From the NCBI RefSeq assembly GCF_001424945.1, contig NZ_LMCW01000068.1, positions 63,318 through 127,317 on the forward strand: 64,000 bases of DNA, given 5' to 3'. Shown here one piece after another: positions 50,715 through 59,562 of the stretch. The first letter of the stretch is position 1; each line of letters opens with the position of its first letter. Below the pieces are notes generated by a model that was given only the letters and a program-made list of their open reading frames with translations, searched no databases and was not told where the DNA came from. The translations under genes were made by a program, and so were the position numbers. The stretch comes from Rhizobium sp. Root1203. GTDB taxonomy: Bacteria > Pseudomonadota > Alphaproteobacteria > Rhizobiales > Rhizobiaceae.

Positions 50715-51945
50715 GATCCTTGCCGCCGGAGCGGCCCAAAAGCTTGGAGACGAAATCCGGAAGGCCGCGGGCACGGCCCGTATCGACATCGACCACCGTG
50801 CTCATGCCGACGCGAAGCGGCGGCTTGCCCGCCGTATCCTTGATGCTGACGCGCATGGGAATGCGCTGGACGACCTTGACCCAGTTGCCGGTGGTGTTCT
50901 GTGCCGGCAGCAGCGAGAAGCTGGAGCCTGACGCTGGGCTGATGCTCTCGACCTTGCCCTTCCACTCGACGCCCGGATAGGTGTCGACGTAGATGCTGAC
51001 CGTCTGACCCGGCTTCACGTAGGTCAGTTCCGTCTCCTTCGGGCTTGCCGCAATCCAGAGGTTGCTCGTCGATACCAGCGCGAAGGCTTGCGACGACGCC
51101 TGCAGGTAGGAGCCGGGCTGAAGAGAGTTCACATTGGTCGCGATACCGTCGAACGGCGCCTTGACGACGCTGTGGTCGAGTTCGCGCTGCGCGTCATCGA
51201 CCTTCGCCTTGGCCTCGAGGTAGAGCGGATTTTTCTCGACGGGCTGATCGGCGTTGCCGCCGAGTTGCGCCAGCGTCGCAGCGGCCTCCGCCTTGGCGAC
51301 GGCGACCTTCTGGCGGCCGGCATCGAGGTTGTGCTTTGCCTGATCGAAGGCGGCGCGCGTTGCGGCCGCGCTGTTGACGAGGTTCTGCTGGCGGTCGAAC
51401 TCGCTCTGATAATAGGGAATGTCGGCTTCTGCCTGCGTGATCTCGGCCAGCGACTGCTGATAGCTGGCCTTCAGGTTCAGGATCTGGTTGCGCACCGCGC
51501 CGAGCTGAGCTTCCGCCCCGTCGAGCGCGATCTTGAAGGAATCCTGCCGCAGGCTGAAGAGCACCTGACCCTTCTTGACCGCTTCGTTTTCGTGGACGTT
51601 GATCTGGTCGACGATGCCGGAAACGTCCGTCGTCAGGCCAACCATGTCGGCTTGGATATAGGCGTTGTCGGTCGACATGATCTGACCGCCGTTGACGTAG
51701 TAGTATCCGCCGACGACGAGCGCGACCGGCAACAATGCGAAAAGAACGGGCCGCGAGAGGCTGCGCCGGCGGCGGACCTTTGTGCCGCCGGGCGCAGCCA
51801 CGGCAGTAGCGGGCGCTGAATTGGATGAAGGCGCCTCGGCTACCGTTTCCTCACGGTCGGAAACCTCTATTTCTTCAACTGGGGTCTTGGTCTTGGTCTT
51901 GGCATTTGCGTCGGCGACGACGCGCAGGGAGTGTTTGTCAGCCAT
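50707..51945 (-). CDS. emrA: EmrA-type HlyD-family membrane-fusion protein
   Basis: A 412-residue adaptor. A cytosolic N-terminal region (about 1-65, with TKTKTPVEEIEV and a basic KVRRRRSLSR) precedes one membrane helix (70-86). The HlyD biotinyl-lipoyl fold follows: STDNAYIQADMVGLTTDVSGIV and an alpha-hairpin of about 100 residues. It ends in a beta-barrel with GNWVKVVQRIPMRVSI, typical of EmrA. It connects EmrB to an outer-membrane channel. ATG 51945 overlaps the marR stop by 8 nt. Confidence 0.95.
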   Translation of the reverse strand: MADKHSLRVVADANAKTKTKTPVEEIEVSDREETVAEAPSSNSAPATAVAAPGGTKVRRRRSLSRPVLFALLPVALVVGGYYYVNGGQIMSTDNAYIQADMVGLTTDVSGIVDQINVHENEAVKKGQVLFSLRQDSFKIALDGAEAQLGAVRNQILNLKASYQQSLAEITQAEADIPYYQSEFDRQQNLVNSAAATRAAFDQAKHNLDAGRQKVAVAKAEAAATLAQLGGNADQPVEKNPLYLEAKAKVDDAQRELDHSVVKAPFDGIATNVNSLQPGSYLQASSQAFALVSTSNLWIAASPKETELTYVKPGQTVSIYVDTYPGVEWKGKVESISPASGSSFSLLPAQNTTGNWVKVVQRIPMRVSIKDTAGKPPLRVGMSTVVDVDTGRARGLPDFVSKLLGRSGGKDHE

Positions 51946-52402
51946 GGTTGGTCTCATTCTCGGCCAGGGGGGTCCGGCAGGCCTGCACTAGGTTGGTTTT
52001 CATCAGGGACAGGATCTGGAACAGCGCGTCGCGCTGATCGGCCGATACGCCATCCAATGCTTCGCCGCGCGTCACCTCTCCGATCTCGCGCATCGCCGCC
52101 AAAAGCGGCCGGGCTTCATCTCTCATATAGAGAAGCCATATGCGGCGATCGGTCGGATGCTGCCGGCGCTCGACAAGTCCACGCTCGGCAAGCTTGTCCA
52201 GACTGCGCACAAGTGTGATCGGTTCAATTTCAAGGATCTCGGCGAGCCCGCCCTGGTGGATTCCCTCGTTGCTGGAGAGATACGCCAGTGTTTGCCACTG
52301 CGACCGCGTCAATCCGAGGCATTTGGCACGCTGCTCGAACCGCTTGCGCAACAGGCGAGCGATATCGTGCAGGAGGAAGCCGAGGGTCGGATTGCCGTTC
52401 AT
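51938..52402 (-). CDS. MarR-family repressor of the emrAB operon
   Basis: A 154-residue winged-helix regulator (159 if started at TTG 52417). The DNA-binding core is LTRSQWQTLAYLSSNEGIHQGGLAEILEIEPITLVRSLDKL, followed by the wing VERRQHPTDRRIWLLYM, where DRR is the MarR signature. It very probably represses its own operon with emrA and emrB and is released by a phenolic or similar drug-like ligand. A strong dyad sits directly upstream. Neither ATG 52402 nor TTG 52417 has a clear ribosome site, so the start is uncertain. Confidence 0.9.
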   Translation of the reverse strand: MNGNPTLGFLLHDIARLLRKRFEQRAKCLGLTRSQWQTLAYLSSNEGIHQGGLAEILEIEPITLVRSLDKLAERGLVERRQHPTDRRIWLLYMRDEARPLLAAMREIGEVTRGEALDGVSADQRDALFQILSLMKTNLVQACRTPLAENETNHG

Positions 52403-52422
52403 TGATGTTTGCGCCAATCATA

Positions 52423-52469
52423 AGCACACTTATAATGTGCTCAGATATATTAAGCGTGTGCAACGCACA
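52423..52469. promoter_or_regulatory. Two dyads upstream of marR-emrAB (candidate operators)
   Basis: AGCACA-N7-TGTGCT (52423-52441) and TGTGC-AAC-GCACA (52457-52469) share the half-site GCACA. They lie within 70 bp of the marR start. The first would overlap the promoter or leader and is a natural autoregulatory site for the MarR protein. Confidence 0.6.
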
Positions 52470-52864
52470 AGTGCGCCGATTGCAGATTCCGCAGATGCGA
52501 CCAAAATGCCGCACCGGCTTTCCCGGCCATCCCCCGCTCCGGAACAAATGGCAGGAACCGCGTAACTGGAAGCTTGCACACGCTGCGATTATGGCTCCGG
52601 CTCGAAATTGCAACTGGTTGGCATTTGCTATTTTGTTCCCAGGCCGTTTATATACCTTGCACAGATACTTAGCAGCGAACAGCCTGACCCCCGCGCACGT
52701 GATTTCGCGCACGGCAAGTAGCAACGGCATCGTCGCGGACGCTCTTGGACGGCAGTGGAAATGCGGGCGAGACATTTTTCGTCCGAAAGCAGCAAGACAT
52801 GACACGCACTATCTCATCGACATAACGGGCGGTACCAAGCAACCGCCTCAACCGGGGGACTGCT
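52470..52864. other. Intergenic region upstream of the second RND pump
   Basis: This 395-bp gap separates the divergent marR and RND-adaptor genes. Open frames across it have no recognisable protein content. TTTATATACC (about 52648-52657) is the most promoter-like AT-rich word on the pump side. No regulator gene for this pump lies immediately beside it apart from marR. Confidence 0.4.
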
Positions 52865-54040
52865 ATGCCTTTCTCGCTTAGACACGCGTTTATGCTGGGC
52901 AGCATGATCTTGCTGCCAATTGCAAACGCGGCAGCCCAGGACGCGCCGCCTCCCCCACCCGTGACCGTTGCCAAGCCCGTGGTCCGCGACGTCATCGACA
53001 ACGACGACTTCATCGGCCGGTTCCAGGCTGTCGACGAAGTGGCCGTTCGCTCACGTGTCGGCGGCTATTTGCAGGAGGTGCACTTCACCGACGGCACTCT
53101 GGTCAGGAAGGGCGATCTGCTTTTCGTTATAGACCAACGGCCGTTCGTCACCGCGTTGAATGAGGCGAATGCGGCCCTGGAGGTCGCGAAGTCCACGCTC
53201 GTCTACGCCGAGGCACAGTTCAAGCGTGCTGAAAGCCTCGCCACAAGCGGCAGCCAGTCGGTTTCCATCCTCGATGATCGCCGCCGTGAATGGGTGTCGG
53301 CACAGGCCAATGTACGCGGTGCCCAGGCGACCGCCGACCGCGCGGCACTCGACCTTGAATATACGAAGATTACGGCCCCGCTCAGCGGACGCATCGACCG
53401 CCGGCTGATTTCCACGGGCAATCTCGTTCAGGCGGACCAGTCCATTCTGACGACAATCGTTTCACTCGATCCGATCGATTTCTACTTCGATGTCGATGAA
53501 CGGCGTCTGCTCAACTTCGCTCAGACGGCGCGCGAACGGGGCAGCGACTTGCAGCAGGGCGGTGGCGGCGTCCAGGTTCAGGTGAGGATTTCAGACTCCA
53601 ACGAGGAGCCCTTCAAGGGCAAAATGGACTTTGCCGAAAACCGCATCGACACACAGACCGGCACGATCCGCATCCGCGCCCGCTTCGACAACCCGCACTA
53701 CATTCTCCAGCCGGGCCTTTTCGGCCGCGTCTCCGTCGAGGCGTCGAATACCTACAAGGCCATCCTCATACCGGATGAAGCCATTGGCTCGGACCAGAGC
53801 CAACGGGTCGTCTATGTCGTCGGGGATGACGGAACGGTGTCGGCAAAGCCGGTGCGACCCGGCCCGCGGCTCTATGGCTACCGCGTTATCCGCGAGGGCA
53901 TGGACGGAAACGAGACGATCGTCGTCAACGGCCTGATGCGCGCCCACCCGGGCAGCAAGATCACCCCGCAGATGATCGAGCTGCCGCAAAGCCGAGAAGA
54001 CATCCCGCCGGAAGCGGCAGGTATGGAGCTCAGCCGATGA
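52865..54040 (+). CDS. RND efflux periplasmic adaptor (AcrA-like)
   Basis: A 391-residue membrane-fusion protein. A signal peptide (MPFSLRHAFMLGSMILLPI, cleavage near NAAAQD) is followed by PPPPPVTV, then the barrel-sandwich AVRSRVGGYLQEVHFTDGTLVRKGDLLFVIDQRPF and an alpha-hairpin (about 90-160). The beta-barrel holds FYFDVDERRLLNF and IDTQTGTIRIRARFDNP. Unlike classic AcrA there is no lipobox Cys. It bridges the following permease and TolC. The stop overlaps the permease start (ATGA). Confidence 0.94.
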   Translation: MPFSLRHAFMLGSMILLPIANAAAQDAPPPPPVTVAKPVVRDVIDNDDFIGRFQAVDEVAVRSRVGGYLQEVHFTDGTLVRKGDLLFVIDQRPFVTALNEANAALEVAKSTLVYAEAQFKRAESLATSGSQSVSILDDRRREWVSAQANVRGAQATADRAALDLEYTKITAPLSGRIDRRLISTGNLVQADQSILTTIVSLDPIDFYFDVDERRLLNFAQTARERGSDLQQGGGGVQVQVRISDSNEEPFKGKMDFAENRIDTQTGTIRIRARFDNPHYILQPGLFGRVSVEASNTYKAILIPDEAIGSDQSQRVVYVVGDDGTVSAKPVRPGPRLYGYRVIREGMDGNETIVVNGLMRAHPGSKITPQMIELPQSREDIPPEAAGMELSR

Positions 54041-57000
54041 GATTTGCACATTTCTTCGTAGACCGGCCGATCTTCGCGTCCGTTCTCTCCATCGTGCTGC
54101 TCATCGTCGGCGGCATCGCCTATTTCCAGCTCCCGGTCGCGCAGTATCCGGAAATAGCCCCCCCGACGATCGTCATCCGGACGGCCTATCCCGGCGCCGA
54201 TGCCGAAACGATCGCAAATACCGTCGCAACCCCGATCGAGCAGGAGGTGAACGGCGTCGAGGACATGCTCTATATGTCCTCCTATTCGACCGCGGACGGC
54301 TCCATGGCGCTGACGGTCACCTTCAAGCTCGGCACCGATCTCGACAAGGCGCAAGTCCTCGTCCAGAACCGCGTGGCAATTGCCGAGCCCCGCCTTCCTG
54401 AGGAAGTCCGGCGCATCGGCATCACGACGGCAAAGAGTTCGCCGGATCTGATGATGGTCGTGCACCTGCTCTCGCCGAACGAGCGCTACGATCAGCTCTA
54501 CGTCTCCAACTATGCGCGCACCCGCATCCGGGACACGCTCGTCCGTCTCGATGGCGTCGGCGACGTCATCCTGTTCGGGGAGCGCGAATACTCGCTGCGC
54601 ATCTGGCTCGACCCGCAAAAGCTGTCGGCCTACGGCATGACGTCCTCCGACGTCGTGCAGGCATTGCGCGATCAGAACGTACAGGTCTCCGGCGGCTCCA
54701 TCGGCGGGCCGCCGACGTCGGGCACCAATGCCTTCCAGTACACGGTCACGACGGAAGGCCGCTTCTCCGATGCCCGGCAGTTCCGCTATGTCATCGTGAA
54801 GGCAACGCCGGACGGCCGTCTCGTTCAGCTGCAGGATATCGCCCGCATCGAGCTTGGCGCCAAGGACTACGTCACCAACAGCTATCTCAACGGCAAGCCG
54901 GCAGTGGCGCTTGGAATTTTCGCGCGTCCCGGGACCAATGCCCTGGACGCGGCGGCCTCGATCAGGAAGACGATGGAAACCGTCTCTCAGGATTTCCCGC
55001 AGGGCCTGTCCTACGACATCGTCTATAATCCGACGGAGTTCATCGCGGAGTCGATCCACGAAGTCTACAAGACGATTGCCGAAGCCGCGATATTGGTTGC
55101 CATCGTCGTTCTCGTCTTCCTGCAATCCTGGCGGACCGCGATCATTCCGATCGTCGCCATACCGGTCTCGCTGATCGGCACATTCGCCTTCCTGCTCGCC
55201 TTTGGCTTCTCCTTGAACATGCTGACGCTCTTCGGCCTCGTGCTGGCGATAGGTATCGTCGTGGACGACGCCATCGTCGTCGTGGAGAACGTGGAGCGCA
55301 ACCTTGCAAAGGGCATGACGCCCCGCCAGGCCGCCCATGTCACCATGGACGAGGTTGGCACCGCCGTTATTGCGATCTCGCTGGTGCTGATCGCCGTGTT
55401 TGTGCCGACGGCCTTCATTCCCGGCCTTTCCGGACAATTCTACCGGCAGTTCGCGGTGACCATTTCCGTCGCAACGGCGATTTCGGCGCTCAATTCGCTG
55501 ACCCTCTCGCCGGCACTCGCGGCCCTCGTTCTCAAGCCGCATGAAGAAAACCACAAACGCGGCAACGTCTTTTCCCGCTTCGGCGGAGCATTGGCGGACG
55601 GTTTCAACAGGGGCTTCGACAAGGTCAGCGCAGGTTATTCCTGGATCGTGCGGCACACGGTTCAGACCATTGCGGGCCGCTGTATCGCCCTGCTCGTCTT
55701 CGCCTGCCTGCTCGGCGCCACATATTACATGAGCAGGATCGTCCCGAGCGGCTTCGTACCGGTCATGGATCAGGGCTACGCAATCGTCGTCGTGCAGTTG
55801 CCAGACGGCGCTGCCCTGTCGCGAACGGACGCCGTCATCGAACGTGCCTCGGAGATCATCCGGAACACACCCGGCGTCAAGAATGCGGTGGCATTTTCGG
55901 GCTTCAGCGGCGCAACCTTTACCAACGCATCCAATGCGGGCGTCGTCTTCGCCGCTTTCGACACGTTCGAAAACCGGCTTGAGCACGGGCAGACGGCCAA
56001 CAAGATCATCGGGCAGCTCTACGGCAGCCTGCAGGCGATCCAGGAAGCCTTTATCATCGCCATTCCCCCGCCGCCGATCTCCGGCATCGGCAACGCCGGC
56101 GGCTTCAAGATGCAGCTGGTGGACCGCGAGGGGTCCGACATGCGCCGCGTCCTTGGCGCAGCCTACCAGTTGATGGGAACCGCGAACAAGACGGCCGGGC
56201 TGACCGGCGTGTTCACCACCTTCTCCGCCAGTAGCCCGCAGTATTTCCTACAGATAGACCGCGACAAGGCGCGCGCGCTGAACGTCCCGATCCCCAATAT
56301 CTTCGACACGCTCTCGATCAACCTCGGCACGTCCTACGTCAACGACTTCAACGCCTTCGGACGCGTCTACCAGGTGCGCGCGCAGGCCGACCAGCAGTAC
56401 CGTGTCGAGCGCGACGATATCCTGGCACTCAAGGTTCGTTCGGCAACCGGCGCCCTCGTGCCGCTGGGGACGCTGATCGACATTCGCGACACCAGCGGCC
56501 CATCGCTGGTCCAGCACTACAACATGTACGTCTCGGTACCCGTGCAGGGCAACGCCGCACCGGGGGTTTCCACCGGCAGCGCACTCGACACGATGGAAGG
56601 CCTCGCCAAGGAGATCCTGCCGGCCGGAACGACCTTCGAGTGGACCGAAATCGCCTTTCAGGAGCGAAACACCGGCAATACCGCGATCTACATCTTCGCG
56701 TTGTCTGTCGTCTTCGTGTTCCTGGCGCTTTCGGCACAGTATGAAAGCTGGGTCCTGCCACTCGCGATCATCCTGATCGTTCCGCTCGCCATCCTGGCCG
56801 CGCTGATCGGCGTGCACCTGCGAGGTATGGACAACAACATCCTGACGCAGATCGGACTGATCGTGCTGATCGGCCTGGCAGCGAAGAACGCGATCCTCAT
56901 CGTCGAGTTTGCAAGACAGGCGCAGGACGAAGGAAAATCGGCCGTCGAAGCCGCCATCGAGGCAAGCCACCTGCGTCTGCGCCCGATCCTGATGACTGCT

Positions 57001-57234
57001 TTTGCTTTTATCTTCGGCGTCGTGCCCCTGATGCTCGCCACCGGCCCCGGCGCCGAAATGCGCCAGTCGCTGGGGACAGCCGTTTTCTCCGGGATGCTTG
57101 GCGTAACGATCTTCGGCCTGTTCCTGACACCCGTTTTCTACGTCGTGTTGCGGGCGCGCCGGCGGAAGTCTGCCCCGACCGCCGGATCCGAAACGCCCGC
57201 CGCCGAAGAACCGGCGGTCGAGCCCTCGTCATAA
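54037..57234 (+). CDS. RND multidrug efflux permease (AcrB-like)
   Basis: A 1065-residue proton-antiport efflux pump of the HAE1 class. It opens MRFAHFFVDRPIFASVLSIV; the proton-relay Asp pair is in IGIVVDDAIVVVENVERNLAKG, and the second transmembrane half has GLAAKNAILIVEFARQ. It is clearly homologous to, but distinct from, the RND permease at 38542 (for example EYPEVVPP there against QYPEIAPP here). It forms a two-gene operon with the adaptor. No outer-membrane channel gene lies nearby, so it must use a shared TolC. The stop overlaps the convergent exoZ stop by 6 bp. Confidence 0.96.
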   Translation: MRFAHFFVDRPIFASVLSIVLLIVGGIAYFQLPVAQYPEIAPPTIVIRTAYPGADAETIANTVATPIEQEVNGVEDMLYMSSYSTADGSMALTVTFKLGTDLDKAQVLVQNRVAIAEPRLPEEVRRIGITTAKSSPDLMMVVHLLSPNERYDQLYVSNYARTRIRDTLVRLDGVGDVILFGEREYSLRIWLDPQKLSAYGMTSSDVVQALRDQNVQVSGGSIGGPPTSGTNAFQYTVTTEGRFSDARQFRYVIVKATPDGRLVQLQDIARIELGAKDYVTNSYLNGKPAVALGIFARPGTNALDAAASIRKTMETVSQDFPQGLSYDIVYNPTEFIAESIHEVYKTIAEAAILVAIVVLVFLQSWRTAIIPIVAIPVSLIGTFAFLLAFGFSLNMLTLFGLVLAIGIVVDDAIVVVENVERNLAKGMTPRQAAHVTMDEVGTAVIAISLVLIAVFVPTAFIPGLSGQFYRQFAVTISVATAISALNSLTLSPALAALVLKPHEENHKRGNVFSRFGGALADGFNRGFDKVSAGYSWIVRHTVQTIAGRCIALLVFACLLGATYYMSRIVPSGFVPVMDQGYAIVVVQLPDGAALSRTDAVIERASEIIRNTPGVKNAVAFSGFSGATFTNASNAGVVFAAFDTFENRLEHGQTANKIIGQLYGSLQAIQEAFIIAIPPPPISGIGNAGGFKMQLVDREGSDMRRVLGAAYQLMGTANKTAGLTGVFTTFSASSPQYFLQIDRDKARALNVPIPNIFDTLSINLGTSYVNDFNAFGRVYQVRAQADQQYRVERDDILALKVRSATGALVPLGTLIDIRDTSGPSLVQHYNMYVSVPVQGNAAPGVSTGSALDTMEGLAKEILPAGTTFEWTEIAFQERNTGNTAIYIFALSVVFVFLALSAQYESWVLPLAIILIVPLAILAALIGVHLRGMDNNILTQIGLIVLIGLAAKNAILIVEFARQAQDEGKSAVEAAIEASHLRLRPILMTAFAFIFGVVPLMLATGPGAEMRQSLGTAVFSGMLGVTIFGLFLTPVFYVVLRARRRKSAPTAGSETPAAEEPAVEPSS

Positions 57235-58236
57235 GGGACGCCGCGCGAGCGCGCCCTGCTTCGGCCCGGTTCGGGAAAGCAGCTTTTTCAACGGCTTTTC
57301 GACGAGTTCGTAGGCCGCAGCGCCGAGGATGGTGCCGCCGATGACAGCTGCAACGACGGTGACGGCAGTCGAAAGGCCGACCATGCCGGCTGCCTTCACG
57401 ATCACCGAGATCGCCAGCGTGTGCCAGAGATAGATCGAGTAGGACGCATCGCCGAGATAGGTCAGGACCGGGACGCGACCGATGCTTCCATCGGCTTCCA
57501 GCGACACCATCCCGTAGACAAGAGCCATCGCCAGCGGACCGCAGATCGCCTCATTGAAGTCGGCTCCGATCAGGAAGATGGCCGCAAAGCCGGACAGCGA
57601 TGCGCCGATGCAGGCCAACCCCAGGCTTGTGCCGGCAATCCACCGCCGCAGCCAGAGTTCCGCCAGGAACACTCCCCCGAGAAACTCGAGGATGATCGGC
57701 CGGGTGTAGGTATAGAGAGCCGGGGACGTCGGTCGGAGGAACAGGCCGATCAGGAAGAAACCACCGAAGGCGGCCGACAGGAAGATCAGCCTCCAGTTTC
57801 GTGGCAGGAAAAGTGCGCCCGCAAAGAGCACATAGAAGAAGATCTCGAAATTCAGCGTCCATCCCTGCACGAGAACCGGCCAGATCTCGCCGTTGCTCGG
57901 CGAGATCATGGGAACGAAGAACAGCGAGGCGAGAACATGCGCGCCCGTCAGCTGGAGGTTCGGAAAGAGCCCCGCAACGGCCCCGACGATCATGACGGCG
58001 GTCACCAGCCAGTATGAGGGGGCGATGCGGCGAATGCGGTCGAGCAAAAAGCCCTGCGGCGTCATTGGCCGGCGTTCGCTGATCACCCACATGATGAACC
58101 CGCTGATGACGAAGAACACGTCGACGCCTGCGGCACCGATCGCGAAGTGCTCGCCCGATTTTTCCGCCGCATGAAAGACGACGACGGCAAGTGCCGCAAA
58201 GGCACGCAGATATTGGATGCCGTAAAGAGTCTTCAT
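57229..58236 (-). CDS. exoZ: ExoZ-like exopolysaccharide acetyltransferase
   Basis: A 335-residue integral membrane acyltransferase of the Acyltransferase_3 family with about ten helices. The conserved start LYGIQYLRAFAALAVVVFHA carries the catalytic His in the R-x10-H pattern, and GVDVFFVISGFIMW is the next block. The C-terminus is YLWHTLAISVI then AAYELVEKPLKKLL. In Sinorhizobium meliloti, ExoZ acetylates succinoglycan. Its place after exoQ supports the name, although exoZ and unrelated oafA genes are hard to separate by sequence. GAGGGAACCGG precedes ATG 58236. Confidence 0.83.
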   Translation of the reverse strand: MKTLYGIQYLRAFAALAVVVFHAAEKSGEHFAIGAAGVDVFFVISGFIMWVISERRPMTPQGFLLDRIRRIAPSYWLVTAVMIVGAVAGLFPNLQLTGAHVLASLFFVPMISPSNGEIWPVLVQGWTLNFEIFFYVLFAGALFLPRNWRLIFLSAAFGGFFLIGLFLRPTSPALYTYTRPIILEFLGGVFLAELWLRRWIAGTSLGLACIGASLSGFAAIFLIGADFNEAICGPLAMALVYGMVSLEADGSIGRVPVLTYLGDASYSIYLWHTLAISVIVKAAGMVGLSTAVTVVAAVIGGTILGAAAYELVEKPLKKLLSRTGPKQGALARRPL

Positions 58237-58287
58237 CCGGTTCCCTCGAATAGCCGGTCAAGGCCGGCCTGAAATGCAAAAATGACG

Positions 58288-59553
58288 TTATGACATCGCC
58301 GGTAGTGGCGGCCTCTCGCGCCGCCAAGTCCCGGCAACCGGCTGGCGACGCGAGACTACCAATTTCCCGGCAGCGAAATAGAAGAGAAACGTGCCGACGT
58401 TGTAGGGCGTCAGAATGTCGATCTCGACGAAGGATCGGATCGTAAGCAGCACCGCGATCGAGAACAGCAGATGCGACTCGTCGTTCCTCAAGTCCTCGAT
58501 CAGCCGGCGAAGATGCCCCCACAGAATCTTCAGGAGCGTCACGGCAAGAACCAGCACCCCGGCCAGCCCAAGCTCGACGGCCGTCTCGATGTAGGTGTTG
58601 TGGAAGTGGAAACCGCTGCGCGAGCCGATAAAGAATTCTTCCCACAGGCGCTCGGGTTCGGAGAAACCCTGAACCCAGTAGGCCTGGTATCCGACGCCGA
58701 AAATCGGGTACTGCTTCGCGGCCTCGATGCCCTGCTGCCAGAGATAGGTGCGCCCCGTCAGCGTCGAATCCTTGCCGAAGATACCGAGCACGGCATCGAC
58801 CGCACCGAGATAGACGCCGGCGACCGCCAGCACGATGACGGCGACACCCCCGCCGACGACCAGCAGTTTGCGCTGCTGGGGCGACAACGACAGGACGATC
58901 CGAAGCCCCAACATCAGCGCAATGACGACAACCGTGGTCAGCACCGATGTCGCCGATTGGCAGGCAAGCAGGCAATAGGCCGACAGCATTCCCACCACGC
59001 CTGCGGCGGCCATCCAAAGCCGGCGCTCGCCGAAGATGAAAACGGCCGCAACGCAGACGATCAGACCGAGCGACGCATAGAAGCCTAGCTGGTTCTTGGA
59101 TGCGAAGGCACCGACGAAACTGAACGTGCCATCGAGCGGGTCGTACTCGTAGTAGCCGAACAGCAGCGAGTAGATGAGAACGATGCCGACGCCCGCGATC
59201 ATGCCGACCGTCAGCGTCCTCGCGTCGAGGACCCTGACGGCAACCAGGGCGCAGATCACCTGCGTCAGGTACTGGATGCTCGCGCGCATCGAAATACTGG
59301 GAACGGCCGACCAGAAGACCGACAGGAACGCCAGTGCGGCGAAGGCGAAGAGCCACAGGTATCTGTTGTAGTTCCCGAGCACGGTCCGATAGTCGACCGC
59401 TATCAGGGGCAGCCAGAGCGCATAGTACAGCAATATCGCCACCTGCCCGAACTTGATCGAGTAGGCGAAACAGAAAAGCGATAGCGCCACGGCGGGAATG
59501 GCATAGGCCTGATTCCCGCCGGGCTGAATGAGCGCCGACTTTGCGATACGCAT
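58288..59553 (-). CDS. exoQ: ExoQ-like polysaccharide polymerase (Wzy/O-antigen ligase family)
   Basis: A 421-residue membrane protein with about ten helices and the large periplasmic loop of the Wzy_C/O-antigen-ligase family. That loop runs from DSTLTGRTYLWQQGIEAAKQYPIFGVGYQAYW to GFHFHNTYIETAVELGLAG, where the Arg and His-Asn residues are the family markers. In succinoglycan synthesis ExoQ joins repeat units into high-molecular-weight polymer at the periplasmic face. It starts 9 bp after exoF, so the two are co-transcribed. Confidence 0.9.
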   Translation of the reverse strand: MRIAKSALIQPGGNQAYAIPAVALSLFCFAYSIKFGQVAILLYYALWLPLIAVDYRTVLGNYNRYLWLFAFAALAFLSVFWSAVPSISMRASIQYLTQVICALVAVRVLDARTLTVGMIAGVGIVLIYSLLFGYYEYDPLDGTFSFVGAFASKNQLGFYASLGLIVCVAAVFIFGERRLWMAAAGVVGMLSAYCLLACQSATSVLTTVVVIALMLGLRIVLSLSPQQRKLLVVGGGVAVIVLAVAGVYLGAVDAVLGIFGKDSTLTGRTYLWQQGIEAAKQYPIFGVGYQAYWVQGFSEPERLWEEFFIGSRSGFHFHNTYIETAVELGLAGVLVLAVTLLKILWGHLRRLIEDLRNDESHLLFSIAVLLTIRSFVEIDILTPYNVGTFLFYFAAGKLVVSRRQPVAGTWRRERPPLPAMS

Positions 59554-59562
59554 GCTGCCTCG

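Noticed and set aside
53878..55986. 702-codon open frame antisense to the AcrB-like gene
   Set aside because: Shadow of a strongly conserved RND permease; composition is typical of reverse-frame artefact.
57551..59356. 601-codon minus-strand frame across exoZ and exoQ
   Set aside because: It is the shifted frame of two genes with clear family motifs and runs through both; Arg-rich nonsense composition.
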